A DNA stretch of 13,669 nucleotides from Candidatus Cryptobacteroides faecihippi (lineage in GTDB: Bacteria; Bacteroidota; Bacteroidia; Bacteroidales; UBA932): assembly GCA_018066065.1 (NCBI GenBank), contig JAGHSC010000119.1:1-13669 (forward strand). Direction: 5' to 3'. This document shows positions 1 to 7,906 of the stretch, one piece after another (the first letter of the stretch is position 1; the number at the start of each line of letters is the position of its first letter). Under the pieces are notes generated by a model. That model was not told where the DNA came from and made no database searches. It saw nothing but the letters and a program-made list of their open reading frames with translations. The position numbers were made by a program, and so were the translations under genes.

Positions 1-1
1 C

Positions 2-910
2 CTCACGATCGACGACATCGTCTTCAAGATCGGTCCGAGGATCAATGCTGCCGGAAGGATGGAGACCGGCCGTCTGGCCGTCGAGCTCCTCACTGCTTCC
101 GATGACCACTTCGCCAATGCTGTCGGAGAGAAGATCAACGACAACAACAATGACCGAAAGAACATAGACAGGGAAATCACGCAGGAGGCCCTGGAGATGG
201 TCCAGAACGGATCTTCTCTTTCCTCCGGCGCTGCTACAATCGTCTACAACCCTATGTGGAACAAGGGAGTCGTCGGCATCGTGGCATCCCGTCTTGTCGA
301 GGCATTCTACAAGCCGACCATCGTGCTGACCAAGTCCAATGGCTTCATCACCGGTTCTGCCCGAAGCGTTGCCGGATTCGATCTCTATGAAGCCATCGAG
401 AGCTGTTCCGACCTGATGGAGAACTTTGGAGGCCACGTCTATGCCGCAGGCCTCACCCTCAAGGAATCAAACCTTAAGGAGTTCGTCGAAAGGATCGAGA
501 AGTTCATCTCTTCAAGGATCACCGAGGAGATGCTTACTCCTTTCACCGAGATCGATGCAACTCTCGAGTTCAGCCAGATAACACCTAAGTTCTTCCGACT
601 GCTGAAGCAGTTCCAGCCGTTCGGCCCTGGCAACACCAATCCTGTGTTCCAGACCGAGAATGTGTCCGATGGCGGAAACGGAAGGAAGGTGGGTGCCGGC
701 GGTGTCCACATGAAGCTCGACCTGATCGATGAGAAGCAGCCTTTCCATCAGATCCCTGCCATAGCCTTCAACATGTCGGACTATTTCGACTACATCAAGG
801 CCGGAAATCCGTTCGACATCTGCTACTCGATCGTCGAGAACTATTATCGTGGGAATTCAACCCTCCAGCTCCGCATCAAGGACATCAAGGAGAGGGATGA
901 ATTCATCTAG
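2..910 (+). CDS. recJ: Single-stranded-DNA-specific exonuclease RecJ, C-terminal part (5' end outside window)
   Basis: The reading frame is already open at position 2 and reaches a TAG stop at 908-910, giving 302 codons of the C-terminal half. The fragment begins with the RecJ signature GPRINAAGRM (about residues 11-20), at the end of the DHH catalytic half. The DHHA1 domain follows, with NKGVVGIVASR near residue 87 and the GGHxxAAG substrate-binding motif near residues 143-149. The C-terminal OB-like domain contains FQPFGPGNTNPVF. RecJ is a cytoplasmic Mn/Mg-dependent 5'-3' exonuclease acting in RecF-pathway recombination and mismatch and base-excision repair. The catalytic DHH motifs themselves lie upstream of the window and cannot be checked. 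The first in-frame ATG (59) is internal to a conserved motif, so it is not the true start. The gene converges with aroK, stop to stop, with 9 nt between. Confidence 0.96.
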   Translation, partial: LTIDDIVFKIGPRINAAGRMETGRLAVELLTASDDHFANAVGEKINDNNNDRKNIDREITQEALEMVQNGSSLSSGAATIVYNPMWNKGVVGIVASRLVEAFYKPTIVLTKSNGFITGSARSVAGFDLYEAIESCSDLMENFGGHVYAAGLTLKESNLKEFVERIEKFISSRITEEMLTPFTEIDATLEFSQITPKFFRLLKQFQPFGPGNTNPVFQTENVSDGGNGRKVGAGGVHMKLDLIDEKQPFHQIPAIAFNMSDYFDYIKAGNPFDICYSIVENYYRGNSTLQLRIKDIKERDEFI

Positions 911-919
911 AAAGGGATC

Positions 920-1456
920 CTAGGCTTCTGCCCGTGCGATCTCTGCCAGCTCTTCAGCTACTTCACCGTAGGTCTTGCCGTCGATCTCGACGGTGTAGTC
1001 AGCGCAATCCTCGTAGATGTCTGCGCGTACTTTCATGAGCTCTTCTATCCTGTCCCTGAGGCTCTTGCCGGTCTGCAGCATCGGTCTGTCGCCGGGAAAC
1101 TCGATTAGGTTCCTTTCCAGTGTGTCGATGGAAGCCTTCAGGTAGATGCACACAGCATTGTCGCGGACAAGCTTCCTGCAGCCTGCTGTGGTCACGGTGC
1201 CGCCTCCGAGAGAGAGAATGCAACGCCTTCCAAGGTCGCTGTCGATCATGAAGATGGAATCGAGGGCTTCCTCCTCAAGGATTCGGAATCCTTCCTCGCC
1301 ATCTTCCTTGAAGATGTCCGGGATTGTCCTGCAGGTTATGTTCTCGATGAAATCGTCAAGGTCGATAAGCTCCCAGCCGGGAACAAGGTCGACCATAAGC
1401 TTGCCTACGGTGCTCTTTCCGCAGCCCATGAATCCAATGAGGCAGATGTCTTTCAT
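920..1456 (-). CDS. aroK: Shikimate kinase
   Basis: A 178-residue protein, close to the usual length of shikimate kinases. It phosphorylates the 3-hydroxyl of shikimate with ATP, the fifth step of the chorismate pathway, in the cytoplasm. Visible motifs are Walker A GFMGCGKST (residues 8-16), the shikimate-binding acidic pair in DLDD (32-35), FR at 57-58 (family substrate-binding Arg), the glycine motif GGGT (84-87) and the LID arginine in DRPML (123-127). All expected functional residues are present. The ATG at 1456 is separated from the parC stop codon by one nucleotide, so translation is probably coupled to parC. It is the last gene of the minus-strand series and runs tail to tail into recJ without room for an independent terminator. 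Confidence 0.95.
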   Translation of the reverse strand: MKDICLIGFMGCGKSTVGKLMVDLVPGWELIDLDDFIENITCRTIPDIFKEDGEEGFRILEEEALDSIFMIDSDLGRRCILSLGGGTVTTAGCRKLVRDNAVCIYLKASIDTLERNLIEFPGDRPMLQTGKSLRDRIEELMKVRADIYEDCADYTVEIDGKTYGEVAEELAEIARAEA

Positions 1457-1457
1457 C

Positions 1458-4229
1458 CTAGAAGAGTGTTGGTTCCTCGAAGTCCCCGATGTCCGGGATG
1501 TCGCTGATGTCCAGAGGCTTTACTCCTTCTCCCTCCATTGGGGCGAGGATCTCCTCTGCGTCGATCGGAGCCATGTCAGCCTCACTTCCTGAATATTCAG
1601 GTTCGACCTGAGGCTCTTCCTCGATGTCGTCTTCCGGCTTGTGGAGAGGCTCGATGAACTGGACGCCCTTCAGGTCGTACTGGTGACACTTCTTTCCCTT
1701 GGCGGCAATACCCTTCTTGCCGATGTACTCCTCGGCATCGATGTTCTCCGGGTCGCGGTGAGCATATTTCCCGCCGAATGTGACCTGGAACTGTGGGTGC
1801 TTGTCGTCGGAGAGCGCCACGAGGTAGGACTTTGTCCCTTCCGCTATGAAGGAGACAGGTGTGTTGCCGCTGAGCGGGAAGCTGAACCTCTTGACGTAGA
1901 ATGCCTTGGCGGATGCGTCGTAGTACAGCGCTGTGATTGTCTTGTCCGGTTCGAGCTTCTCGAGCCTGATGACTTCACCCTGGTAGCGGTTGGAGACGTC
2001 GAACGATGTGGTGTAGTAGGTGCCGTCCTTGAAGACTGCAAGCACCTTGTCCTCCGGTCCGAACTCTCCAAGGTAGATGCCTCTCTGCTCGTCGTTGAGC
2101 TTCTGGATGTCTGCGTCGTACCAGATGTCCTTGCCTCCGATCGTGGAGACACCCTTGCTCTTGAGCTGTATCCTTGCTATCGGGTTCTTGGAGACGAGGT
2201 TTCCCCTTGAGGTCTTGCCCTTGATCGCAAGTGTAGAGAAGTCGTACTCCATCTGGGTCTTCTTGAGCTTCGGACGCGGACGGAGGTAGATCTTCACGGT
2301 CTCAGCCTCTCCGTTGTGGTTGACGCTGAACCAGAGTATCTTGGAACCTTCCTCACCGGTCGTGATGTCGTAGTCCTTGTCCCTTGTCACACTGGTGATG
2401 GCGAATCGCTTGGCGTAGTAGACCGAACTCTTGCCCTCGCGGTAGATGACGTTGTAGATGGTTCGGGTGTCGCTCCTGTTGAACAGTCCGACGTAGAGCA
2501 GGTCCTTCCAGAAGAAGGCCTTGTCTGTCACCTTCGTGATGCGGTACTTTCCGTCCTTGCCGATGACGACGATCTCCGAAAGGTCCGAACAGTCGCAGAT
2601 GTAGATTCCGTTGTCATCCTTCTTCATCCCGATGCCGACGAAACCATCATCGTAGTTCGCGTAGAGCTTGGCATTGTTGCTGACGACCTTCGTTACAGCA
2701 ATGGTCTCGAAGGCAGAGATCTCTGTCTGGCGCTTGAACTGCTTTCCGTACTTCTGCTTGAGGCTCTTGAACCAGTCGATCGTGTAGCGGACGATGTTGT
2801 CGATGTTGTCCTGAACCTCCTTCATCTCCTCCTCGATGCCGCGGATCTTCTCATCCATGGACTTGGTGTCGAACTTGGAAATCTTCCTTACAGGCTTCTC
2901 GACGAGCCTGTCGATGTCCTCGTGAAGGATCTCCCTCCTGAGAAGATCCTGATACGTCTTCATCTGGTTGAAGACATCCTCAAGCTGCTCCTCCCAGGTC
3001 TTCTGATCCTGTTCGAGAATCTTGTACACCCTGTTCTCAAAGAATATGCGCTCGAGGGAGTCGTAGTGCCACTGGTCCTCGAGCTCCTTGAGCCTGATCT
3101 GGAGCTGCCACAGCAGCAGGTCCTTTGTGTGGTTCGTGTCGTAGATGAGTATGTCCTTGACACTGAGGAACTGAGGCTTGTTGTCCACGATGACGCAGGC
3201 ATTCGGTGCGATGTTGCATTCGCAGTCGGTGAATGCGTAGAGTGCGTCGATGGTCTTGTCAGGGGAGACGTCGTTCGGAAGATGGATGAGGATCTCGACC
3301 TTGTCGGTCGTCATGTCCTCGATCTTCTTGATCTTGATCTTGCCCTTGTCCTTTGCCCTTATGATGGAATCCTTGATTGCCTCCGAAGTCTTTCCGTAAG
3401 GAATCTCCGTGATGGCGATGGTGTTCTTGTCGATCTTCTCGATCCTTGCACGGACCTTGACGGAACCGCCGCGGGCTCCATCCTTGTAGTTGCTGCAGTC
3501 TGCAGAGCCTCCGGTAGGGAAGTCAGGGTAGATCGTGAAGTCCTCTCCCTTCAAGATGCTGATGGACGCATCCAGAAGCTCATTGAAGTTGTGCGGGAGG
3601 ATCTTGGACGCCATTCCGACGGCGATTCCTTCCGTTCCCTGAGCCAGGAGCAGCGGGAATCTTACAGGAAGCTCTGTAGGCTCCTGGTTACGTCCGTCGT
3701 ATGATGTCATCCAGTGCGTGATCTTCGGGTCGAAGACCACTTCCTTGGCAAACTTGCTGAGTCGTGCCTCGATGTAACGCGGCGCGGCGTTGCTGTCTCC
3801 GGTGAGGATGTTTCCCCAGTTTCCCTGGCAGTCGATCAGAAGACCCTTCTGGCCGAGCTGTACAAGGGCGCCGAGAATGCTCTGGTCGCCGTGTGGATGG
3901 TACTGCATGGCCTGGCCGACGATGTTTGCCACCTTTGTGTAGCTTCCATCATCCATCCTGTACATGGCATGCAGCACACGTCTCTGCACTGGCTTGAGTC
4001 CATCCACGATGTGAGGGACGGCTCTCTGGAGGATCACGTAGGAAGAATAGTCCAGAAACCAGTCCCTGAACATGCCTGACAGCTTGTATTTCTTGCTGTC
4101 GGCGCTCAGAAGCTTGTCGTACTTGCCGTTGGATGTGGATGCGGATTCGTCGACGGGAACCTCTTCGATTCCCTCTTCATTCTCATTCTCCTCCGGATTC
4201 TGGATGTCTTCCCATTCGTCTTTTGCCAT
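1458..4229 (-). CDS. parC: DNA topoisomerase IV subunit A (GyrA/ParC family)
   Basis: A 923-residue type IIA topoisomerase A subunit, which with ParE would decatenate and relax chromosomes in the cytoplasm. After an acidic N-terminus (about 1-35) comes the winged-helix breakage-reunion domain with VDGLKPVQRRVLHAMY, HPHGD (111-115) and the catalytic tyrosine in AAPRYIEARLS (Tyr152). A tower and coiled-coil region spans very roughly 350-490, and a beta-pinwheel C-terminal domain follows from about 510. The last 60 residues (864-923) are a strongly acidic, probably disordered tail. I see no clear GyrA box (QxxGGxG), and overall form and length match Bacteroidota ParC, so I prefer ParC over GyrA. 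The residues at the usual quinolone positions are Gln116 and Gly120, which is unusual (see findings). parE is not in the window. An SD sequence supports the ATG at 4229. The gene ends with TAG. Confidence 0.93.
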   Translation of the reverse strand: MAKDEWEDIQNPEENENEEGIEEVPVDESASTSNGKYDKLLSADSKKYKLSGMFRDWFLDYSSYVILQRAVPHIVDGLKPVQRRVLHAMYRMDDGSYTKVANIVGQAMQYHPHGDQSILGALVQLGQKGLLIDCQGNWGNILTGDSNAAPRYIEARLSKFAKEVVFDPKITHWMTSYDGRNQEPTELPVRFPLLLAQGTEGIAVGMASKILPHNFNELLDASISILKGEDFTIYPDFPTGGSADCSNYKDGARGGSVKVRARIEKIDKNTIAITEIPYGKTSEAIKDSIIRAKDKGKIKIKKIEDMTTDKVEILIHLPNDVSPDKTIDALYAFTDCECNIAPNACVIVDNKPQFLSVKDILIYDTNHTKDLLLWQLQIRLKELEDQWHYDSLERIFFENRVYKILEQDQKTWEEQLEDVFNQMKTYQDLLRREILHEDIDRLVEKPVRKISKFDTKSMDEKIRGIEEEMKEVQDNIDNIVRYTIDWFKSLKQKYGKQFKRQTEISAFETIAVTKVVSNNAKLYANYDDGFVGIGMKKDDNGIYICDCSDLSEIVVIGKDGKYRITKVTDKAFFWKDLLYVGLFNRSDTRTIYNVIYREGKSSVYYAKRFAITSVTRDKDYDITTGEEGSKILWFSVNHNGEAETVKIYLRPRPKLKKTQMEYDFSTLAIKGKTSRGNLVSKNPIARIQLKSKGVSTIGGKDIWYDADIQKLNDEQRGIYLGEFGPEDKVLAVFKDGTYYTTSFDVSNRYQGEVIRLEKLEPDKTITALYYDASAKAFYVKRFSFPLSGNTPVSFIAEGTKSYLVALSDDKHPQFQVTFGGKYAHRDPENIDAEEYIGKKGIAAKGKKCHQYDLKGVQFIEPLHKPEDDIEEEPQVEPEYSGSEADMAPIDAEEILAPMEGEGVKPLDISDIPDIGDFEEPTLF

Positions 4230-4233
4230 GATT

Positions 4234-4239
4234 CCTCCT
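4234..4239 (-). promoter_or_regulatory. Ribosome binding site of parC
   Basis: On the minus strand AGGAGG sits 4 nt before the ATG at 4229. It is the full anti-SD complement and fixes the parC start. It stands out because most other starts in this window have no recognisable SD, as is usual in Bacteroidota. Confidence 0.7.
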
Positions 4240-4278
4240 GTTGTTATCTCTTGTTCAAGTCTGCCTTGTTGAATATTC

Positions 4279-5181
4279 CTACTCCTCGTAGCCGAATTTC
4301 CTGAGTTCCTTGCGGCTTTCCCTCCAGTCGCTGGCGACCTTTACGAAAAGATGCAGGAACACTTTCTTCTGGAAGAAGTCTTCCATGTCGATCCTGGCTT
4401 CGGTTCCGACCTTCTTCAGGGCACTCCCGCCCTTGCCGATGATGATGCCCTTCTGGGAATCCCTCATCACGAAGATCACTGCGCTGATCTCGTATCTGTC
4501 CTTGCCTTCCTTGAAGGACTCTATGCCTACCTCACAGCTGTAAGGTACTTCCTGGCTGTAGTTCTCAAGGATCTTCTCCCTGATGATCTCGGAGGCGAAG
4601 AACCTGAGGTTCTTGTCCGTGAACTGGTCCTTGTCGAACCATGGAGGGGAGAGAGGCAGCTTGCTCACGATAGCATTGAGCACGCTGTCCAGGTTGAATC
4701 GCTCCTTGGCGGAAACCGGGATGACCGTGGCCTCGGGAAGCAGATCCTGCCAGTATTTCATGAGGTCCAGGACCTTCTGCTGGTCGCTGACATCGATCTT
4801 GTTGACGACGACGACGACCGGGCATTCAAGCTTCTGGAGCTTGTCGATGTATTCCTGGTTCTTGTCGCTCTTCTCAACGACGTCGGTGACATAGAGGATG
4901 ATGTCGGCATCTCCGATGGCAGTGTCCACAAACTTCATCATGTCCTCCTGGAGCCTGTAGTTAGGCTTCAGCATGCCCGGAGTGTCGGAGTAAACGATCT
5001 GGTACTCGTCGGTGTTGACGATGCCCATGATCCTGTGCCTTGTCGTCTGGGCCTTGGCCGTCACGATCGACAGCTTCTCCCCGACAAGGGCATTCATAAG
5101 GGTGGACTTGCCTACATTCGGGTTTCCGATGATGTTGACAAATCCAGCCCTGTGTCCGTTGAGTGTCTCTCCACTAGACAT
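4279..5181 (-). CDS. era: GTPase Era (ribosome assembly factor)
   Basis: A 300-residue protein of typical Era length. Era is an essential GTPase that binds the 3' end of 16S rRNA and helps mature the 30S subunit. The N-terminal GTPase domain shows G1 GNPNVGKS (19-26), the G2 region TTRHR (46-50), G3 DTPG (66-69), G4 NKID (127-130) and G5 SAK (157-159). The C-terminal type II KH domain has the RNA-binding loop IIIGKGG (246-252), and the protein ends in FGYEE, close to the family's usual end. The KH domain separates it from the related GTPase Der. Its start codon lies inside the end of rluB (8-bp overlap, 5174-5181), implying translational coupling of two ribosome-maturation genes. It ends in TAG, 49 nt before parC. 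Confidence 0.97.
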   Translation of the reverse strand: MSSGETLNGHRAGFVNIIGNPNVGKSTLMNALVGEKLSIVTAKAQTTRHRIMGIVNTDEYQIVYSDTPGMLKPNYRLQEDMMKFVDTAIGDADIILYVTDVVEKSDKNQEYIDKLQKLECPVVVVVNKIDVSDQQKVLDLMKYWQDLLPEATVIPVSAKERFNLDSVLNAIVSKLPLSPPWFDKDQFTDKNLRFFASEIIREKILENYSQEVPYSCEVGIESFKEGKDRYEISAVIFVMRDSQKGIIIGKGGSALKKVGTEARIDMEDFFQKKVFLHLFVKVASDWRESRKELRKFGYEE

Positions 5182-6676
5182 ATGCGCCCATCTTGAGGAC
5201 GTTTACTTCGCCCTCGCTGAGGTATCTCCATTCGCCCTTCTTGAGACCCTTCTTGGTAAGGCCTGCGAAGTAGACTCTGTCGAGAGCCTTGACCTCGTAG
5301 CCGAGGGACTCGAAGATCCTGCGCACGATGCGGTTCTTTCCTGAGTGGATCTCGATGCCGAGACGTCTGTGGTCATGGGCGTCGATGTACTCGAGCTCGT
5401 CTGCCTTGATGTTTCCATCGTTGAGCTCCAGACCCTCGGTAAGGATCTTTACCTTGTCGCTCTCGTCGAGAGCCTTGTCAAGGATGACCTGGTAGATCTT
5501 CTTCTTGTTGTAGGAAGGGTGGGTGAGCTGCTCTGCGATCTCTCCGTCGTTGGTGAACATGAGGACACCTGTCGTGCTCTTGTCAAGCCTTCCGACAGGG
5601 AAGACGCGGACTGTCAGACCCTTGAGGAGGTCCATGACTGTCTTCTCTGCGTGAGGGTCGCTTGCGCTTGTGACATAGCCCTTAGGCTTGTTCATGACGA
5701 TGTAGACCTTCTCCTCGCCCTTGAGCTTCTCTCCGTTGAAGCGGATGTCGTCCGTGAGGACGTTGACCTTGGTTCCAAGCTCTGTTACGACTTCTCCGTT
5801 GACTGTGACCACACCTGCGAGGATGAAGTTGTCAGCCTCGCGCCTTGAGCAGACACCTGAGTTGGCGATGTACTTGTTGAGGCGTACCTCCTCCTTGATA
5901 GGTGTTGGTACGATGTCGTTGTCTGAATATGCGCTCTCGTCGATCTGTGGGCGTCTTGAGAGCATCTGGTTGATTCCTGCCTCATCGGTCTCGGTGAAGT
6001 GGTTGTCATCCCTGCGTCCGAACTTGTTCCCACCCGGACGGCCGTTGCCGCGGCCGGCACCGAATCCAGGCTTGGAACCGAAGCTCCTCCTTGGAGCGGA
6101 AGATGGACGGCCCTGTGCGAATGGCTTTCTCTCACCTCCTTCCGCATTCTCACCGAAGCTTCTGCGCTGTCCGTATGAAGGACGGCTCTGTGAGAATGAC
6201 CTTCTCTCTCCTCCTTCTGTGTTCCTGCCATGTCCGTATGATGGACGGTTCTGCGAGAATGATCTTCTCTCACCACCCTCGGCATTCTCGCCGAAGCTCC
6301 TGCGCCGTCCGTATGAAGGACGGCTCTGTGGGTAAGACCTCCTCTCGCCACCTTCGGAACTGCCTGCCCCGAAGCTTCTGCGCTGTCCATAGGATGGACG
6401 GCCCTGTGAATAAGGCCTTCTATCTCCGCCCTCGGAATTCTCTCCATAGCTTCTGCGCTGTCCGTATGAAGGACGGCTGCTGCGCTCGCTGCTGTGGAAG
6501 TCATTCGAGTGGCTTCTCTGATGGTCGTATGACCTGTATTCTCCGTTTGATGTTGAAGATGCTGCAGGACCTGCGTTTCTTCTTGGCCTGAGTTTCCTTC
6601 CTTCAGAGGAATAACCGCCTCTGGATTCATTTCTTCCCGCGTAATCGCTACGCCTTTCGTATTTTTTCTCTTCCAT
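5174..6676 (-). CDS. rluB: rRNA pseudouridine synthase (RsuA/RluB/RluF family) with long repeat-rich N-terminus
   Basis: About 500 residues; the last 240 or so form the enzyme. The following numbers count from an upstream GTG at 6694; subtract 6 for the ATG used here. An S4 RNA-binding domain begins near 269 (RLNKYIANSGVCSRREAD). The catalytic domain has VGRLDKSTTGVLMFTNDG with the nucleophile Asp371, the tyrosine strand KKIYQV and the C-terminal block NRIVRRIFESLGYEV. This family makes pseudouridine in rRNA (U2605 of 23S rRNA for E. coli RluB). The exact target here is inferred only. Residues about 20-235 are low-complexity Arg/Ser/Gly/Tyr-rich sequence with near-identical 25-residue repeats, far longer than in the E. 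coli enzyme. I chose the ATG at 6676 because the GTG lies in the loop of a hairpin; neither has an SD. The 3' end overlaps era by 8 bp. Confidence 0.88.
   Translation of the reverse strand: MEEKKYERRSDYAGRNESRGGYSSEGRKLRPRRNAGPAASSTSNGEYRSYDHQRSHSNDFHSSERSSRPSYGQRRSYGENSEGGDRRPYSQGRPSYGQRRSFGAGSSEGGERRSYPQSRPSYGRRRSFGENAEGGERRSFSQNRPSYGHGRNTEGGERRSFSQSRPSYGQRRSFGENAEGGERKPFAQGRPSSAPRRSFGSKPGFGAGRGNGRPGGNKFGRRDDNHFTETDEAGINQMLSRRPQIDESAYSDNDIVPTPIKEEVRLNKYIANSGVCSRREADNFILAGVVTVNGEVVTELGTKVNVLTDDIRFNGEKLKGEEKVYIVMNKPKGYVTSASDPHAEKTVMDLLKGLTVRVFPVGRLDKSTTGVLMFTNDGEIAEQLTHPSYNKKKIYQVILDKALDESDKVKILTEGLELNDGNIKADELEYIDAHDHRRLGIEIHSGKNRIVRRIFESLGYEVKALDRVYFAGLTKKGLKKGEWRYLSEGEVNVLKMGAYV
6074..6475 (-). 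repeat. In-gene tandem repeat, about 75 bp unit, encoding a disordered Arg/Ser/Gly-rich region
   Basis: Inside rluB, five units and one partial unit follow each other, with the general form RPSYGQRRSFGENAEGGERR plus a short S/F/Q-rich end. Unit lengths are 25, 26, 25, 21 and 25 residues, then 12 residues of a decayed sixth. All lengths keep the frame. The similarity is visible at DNA level too, with GCTTCTGCGCTGTCCGTA recurring on the plus strand. This fits expansion by slippage or unequal recombination, so copy number may vary between strains. Confidence 0.85.
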
Positions 6677-6685
6677 AGGAAATCT

Positions 6686-6699
6686 GTGGCTCACGCCAC
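6686..6699 (-). other. Hairpin with GNRA tetraloop in the rluB leader
   Basis: The minus-strand RNA reads GUGGC-GUGA-GCCAC: a perfect 5-bp stem closed by C-G around a GUGA (GNRA) loop, preceded by an A-rich tract and ending 9 nt before the rluB ATG at 6676. It lies between tonB and rluB. On the minus strand it lacks a proper U-tract (AGAUUUCC follows), so it is at best a weak terminator. On the plus strand it is followed by G and five T, but no plus-strand gene precedes it. A role in shielding the rluB ribosome site or stabilising a processed end is possible but inferred. Confidence 0.45.
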
Positions 6700-6722
6700 G
6701 TTTTTAAAATAATTGATGTGTG

Positions 6723-7496
6723 TTATTTGAGTTTGAAAATGTATGTAATCGTTCCTTGCTGCAGTGCAGGTGCATCTGCGCTCTGGTTGAAATGGGCCTT
6801 CATGGCGGCCGCTCTCGCGGCAGCCCACAAGGTCTGGTTGTTGACAGTCGTTCCCTTTGCTCCCGGAACGGCCTTTGTCACGTTGCCGTAGTTGTCCACC
6901 CAGATGTCCACCACGACGATTCCCTCGTCCTGGACAGTGTAGGATGGCCTAGGCAGTGCTCCAAGTGTGTTTCTTCCCTTGAGGTGTGCGTTTGGCGCAC
7001 CTTCGGTCTTGCCGACGGATGTGTTTCCGGTCGGATGTCCTGCCTTGAATTCAGCCTTTGGATCCGTGGCTCCGTGAGGAGCGAGGGAGGAATCCTTCTT
7101 GCTCATTCCAGGGAACAGGGCGTTCTTGTCGATCTCCTCCTTCTGGACCGGAGTCTCGACGTCTCCGAAGGAATCAGGCTTGCCTTCCGCCGTCTTGTTG
7201 ACCTTCTCGCTCTTGTGAGGGGATTCGCTCTTCTGGATCAGCTCTACAAGCTTTGTCCTGTCGACATTCTCTGCCTGCGGCATCCTTCCGATGCGCTGCC
7301 TTCTGACGACTGGCTGCTCCTCTTCCTCGAAATCGATCAGGAACGTCTGCTCCTGTGGCGGAGGGTAGAGGTACTTGATCCCGGTGAATCCGCAGAGCAG
7401 CAACGCGGCGAGGTGGATCGAAACCGTCAGGACGGCTCCGGTCACCGTAGCTTTGTCGGCTACCTTCTTCCTATCACGAAGATACTGTTTCATCAT
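6723..7496 (-). CDS. tonB: TonB-family energy transducer
   Basis: A 257-residue protein expected to carry proton-motive-force energy from ExbB/ExbD to outer-membrane TonB-dependent transporters. A short basic cytoplasmic end (MMKQYLRDRKKVADK) is followed by one membrane segment (about 17-40) holding the conserved transmembrane histidine in TVSIH (His28). A periplasmic linker of about 135 residues comes next, then a TonB C-terminal domain from about 176 (RPSYTVQDEGIVVVDIWVD, then the helix AAARAAAMKAHF). The linker is charged and Gly/Ser/Lys-rich instead of the Pro-Lys repeats of E. coli TonB. The start codon overlaps the exbD stop as ATGA, a classic coupling arrangement; a second ATG follows at once. 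It ends in TAA, 46 nt before the rluB ATG. TonB is favoured over TolA because of the TonB_C-like end. Confidence 0.88.
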   Translation of the reverse strand: MMKQYLRDRKKVADKATVTGAVLTVSIHLAALLLCGFTGIKYLYPPPQEQTFLIDFEEEEQPVVRRQRIGRMPQAENVDRTKLVELIQKSESPHKSEKVNKTAEGKPDSFGDVETPVQKEEIDKNALFPGMSKKDSSLAPHGATDPKAEFKAGHPTGNTSVGKTEGAPNAHLKGRNTLGALPRPSYTVQDEGIVVVDIWVDNYGNVTKAVPGAKGTTVNNQTLWAAARAAAMKAHFNQSADAPALQQGTITYIFKLK

Positions 7497-7903
7497 TCAG
7501 GCTGTGTGGCAAGTATGACTTTGTAATGGTTCCTCTTTGCGATGTTCATGACACTTACGATCTCCCTTACCGGAACTGTCTCGTCTGAGTAGATGGAGAA
7601 AGTCGGGTCTTCCTCGGACTGAAGGATCTCGACAAGCCCGTCCTCCAGGTCCACGAACTGGACAGGAGTCTCGTTGCCGTTGAGGTGGTAGGTGTAGGTG
7701 TCATCTCCCCAATCCTTGATCGACACGCTGACGGTTGCCTTGGCGCTGACCTGGCCGGTGCTCTTTGGAAGCAGGAGCTTGAGAGCGTTAGGGTTGACGA
7801 GGGTCGAGGTGATGAGGAAGAAGATCAGAAGCAGGAACACAAGGTCGGTCATCGAAGATGAACCCATCTCCGAAATAGCCTTTGTGGATCTCTTGAATGC
7901 CAT
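7493..7903 (-). CDS. exbD: ExbD/TolR-family proton-channel subunit
   Basis: A 136-residue inner-membrane protein of normal ExbD length. It has a short cytoplasmic N-terminus, one transmembrane helix (about 18-36) with the proton-carrying aspartate Asp20 in MTDLVFLLLIFFLITST, and a periplasmic domain with the family pattern ending DETVPVREIVSVMNIAKR. Together with ExbB it forms the proton-driven motor energising TonB. It lies 3 nt after exbB and overlaps tonB by 4 bp. Only one exbD is present here; many Bacteroidota clusters carry two. A TolR role cannot be excluded from sequence, but the adjacent TonB favours ExbD. Confidence 0.92.
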   Translation of the reverse strand: MAFKRSTKAISEMGSSSMTDLVFLLLIFFLITSTLVNPNALKLLLPKSTGQVSAKATVSVSIKDWGDDTYTYHLNGNETPVQFVDLEDGLVEILQSEEDPTFSIYSDETVPVREIVSVMNIAKRNHYKVILATQPE

Positions 7904-7906
7904 TGA

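Noticed and set aside
2316..3704. Open plus-strand frame of about 460 codons opposite parC
   Set aside because: It is fully antisense to a strongly conserved topoisomerase gene, has the Leu/Val/Asp-rich composition expected from the reverse of a biased coding strand, and shows no recognisable domain.
4351..5196. Open plus-strand frame of about 280 codons opposite era
   Set aside because: It is a mirror of the Era coding sequence with no family features; Era has all its motifs on the minus strand.
6074..6475. Regularly spaced repeats resembling a CRISPR array
   Set aside because: The repeats are in-frame coding units inside rluB, of unequal length, with similar rather than unique intervening sequence.
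5785..6630. Open minus-strand frame of about 280 codons in another frame of rluB
   Set aside because: It arises from the repetitive N-terminal coding region of rluB, and repeats kept in one frame tend to stay open in others. No domain is seen.
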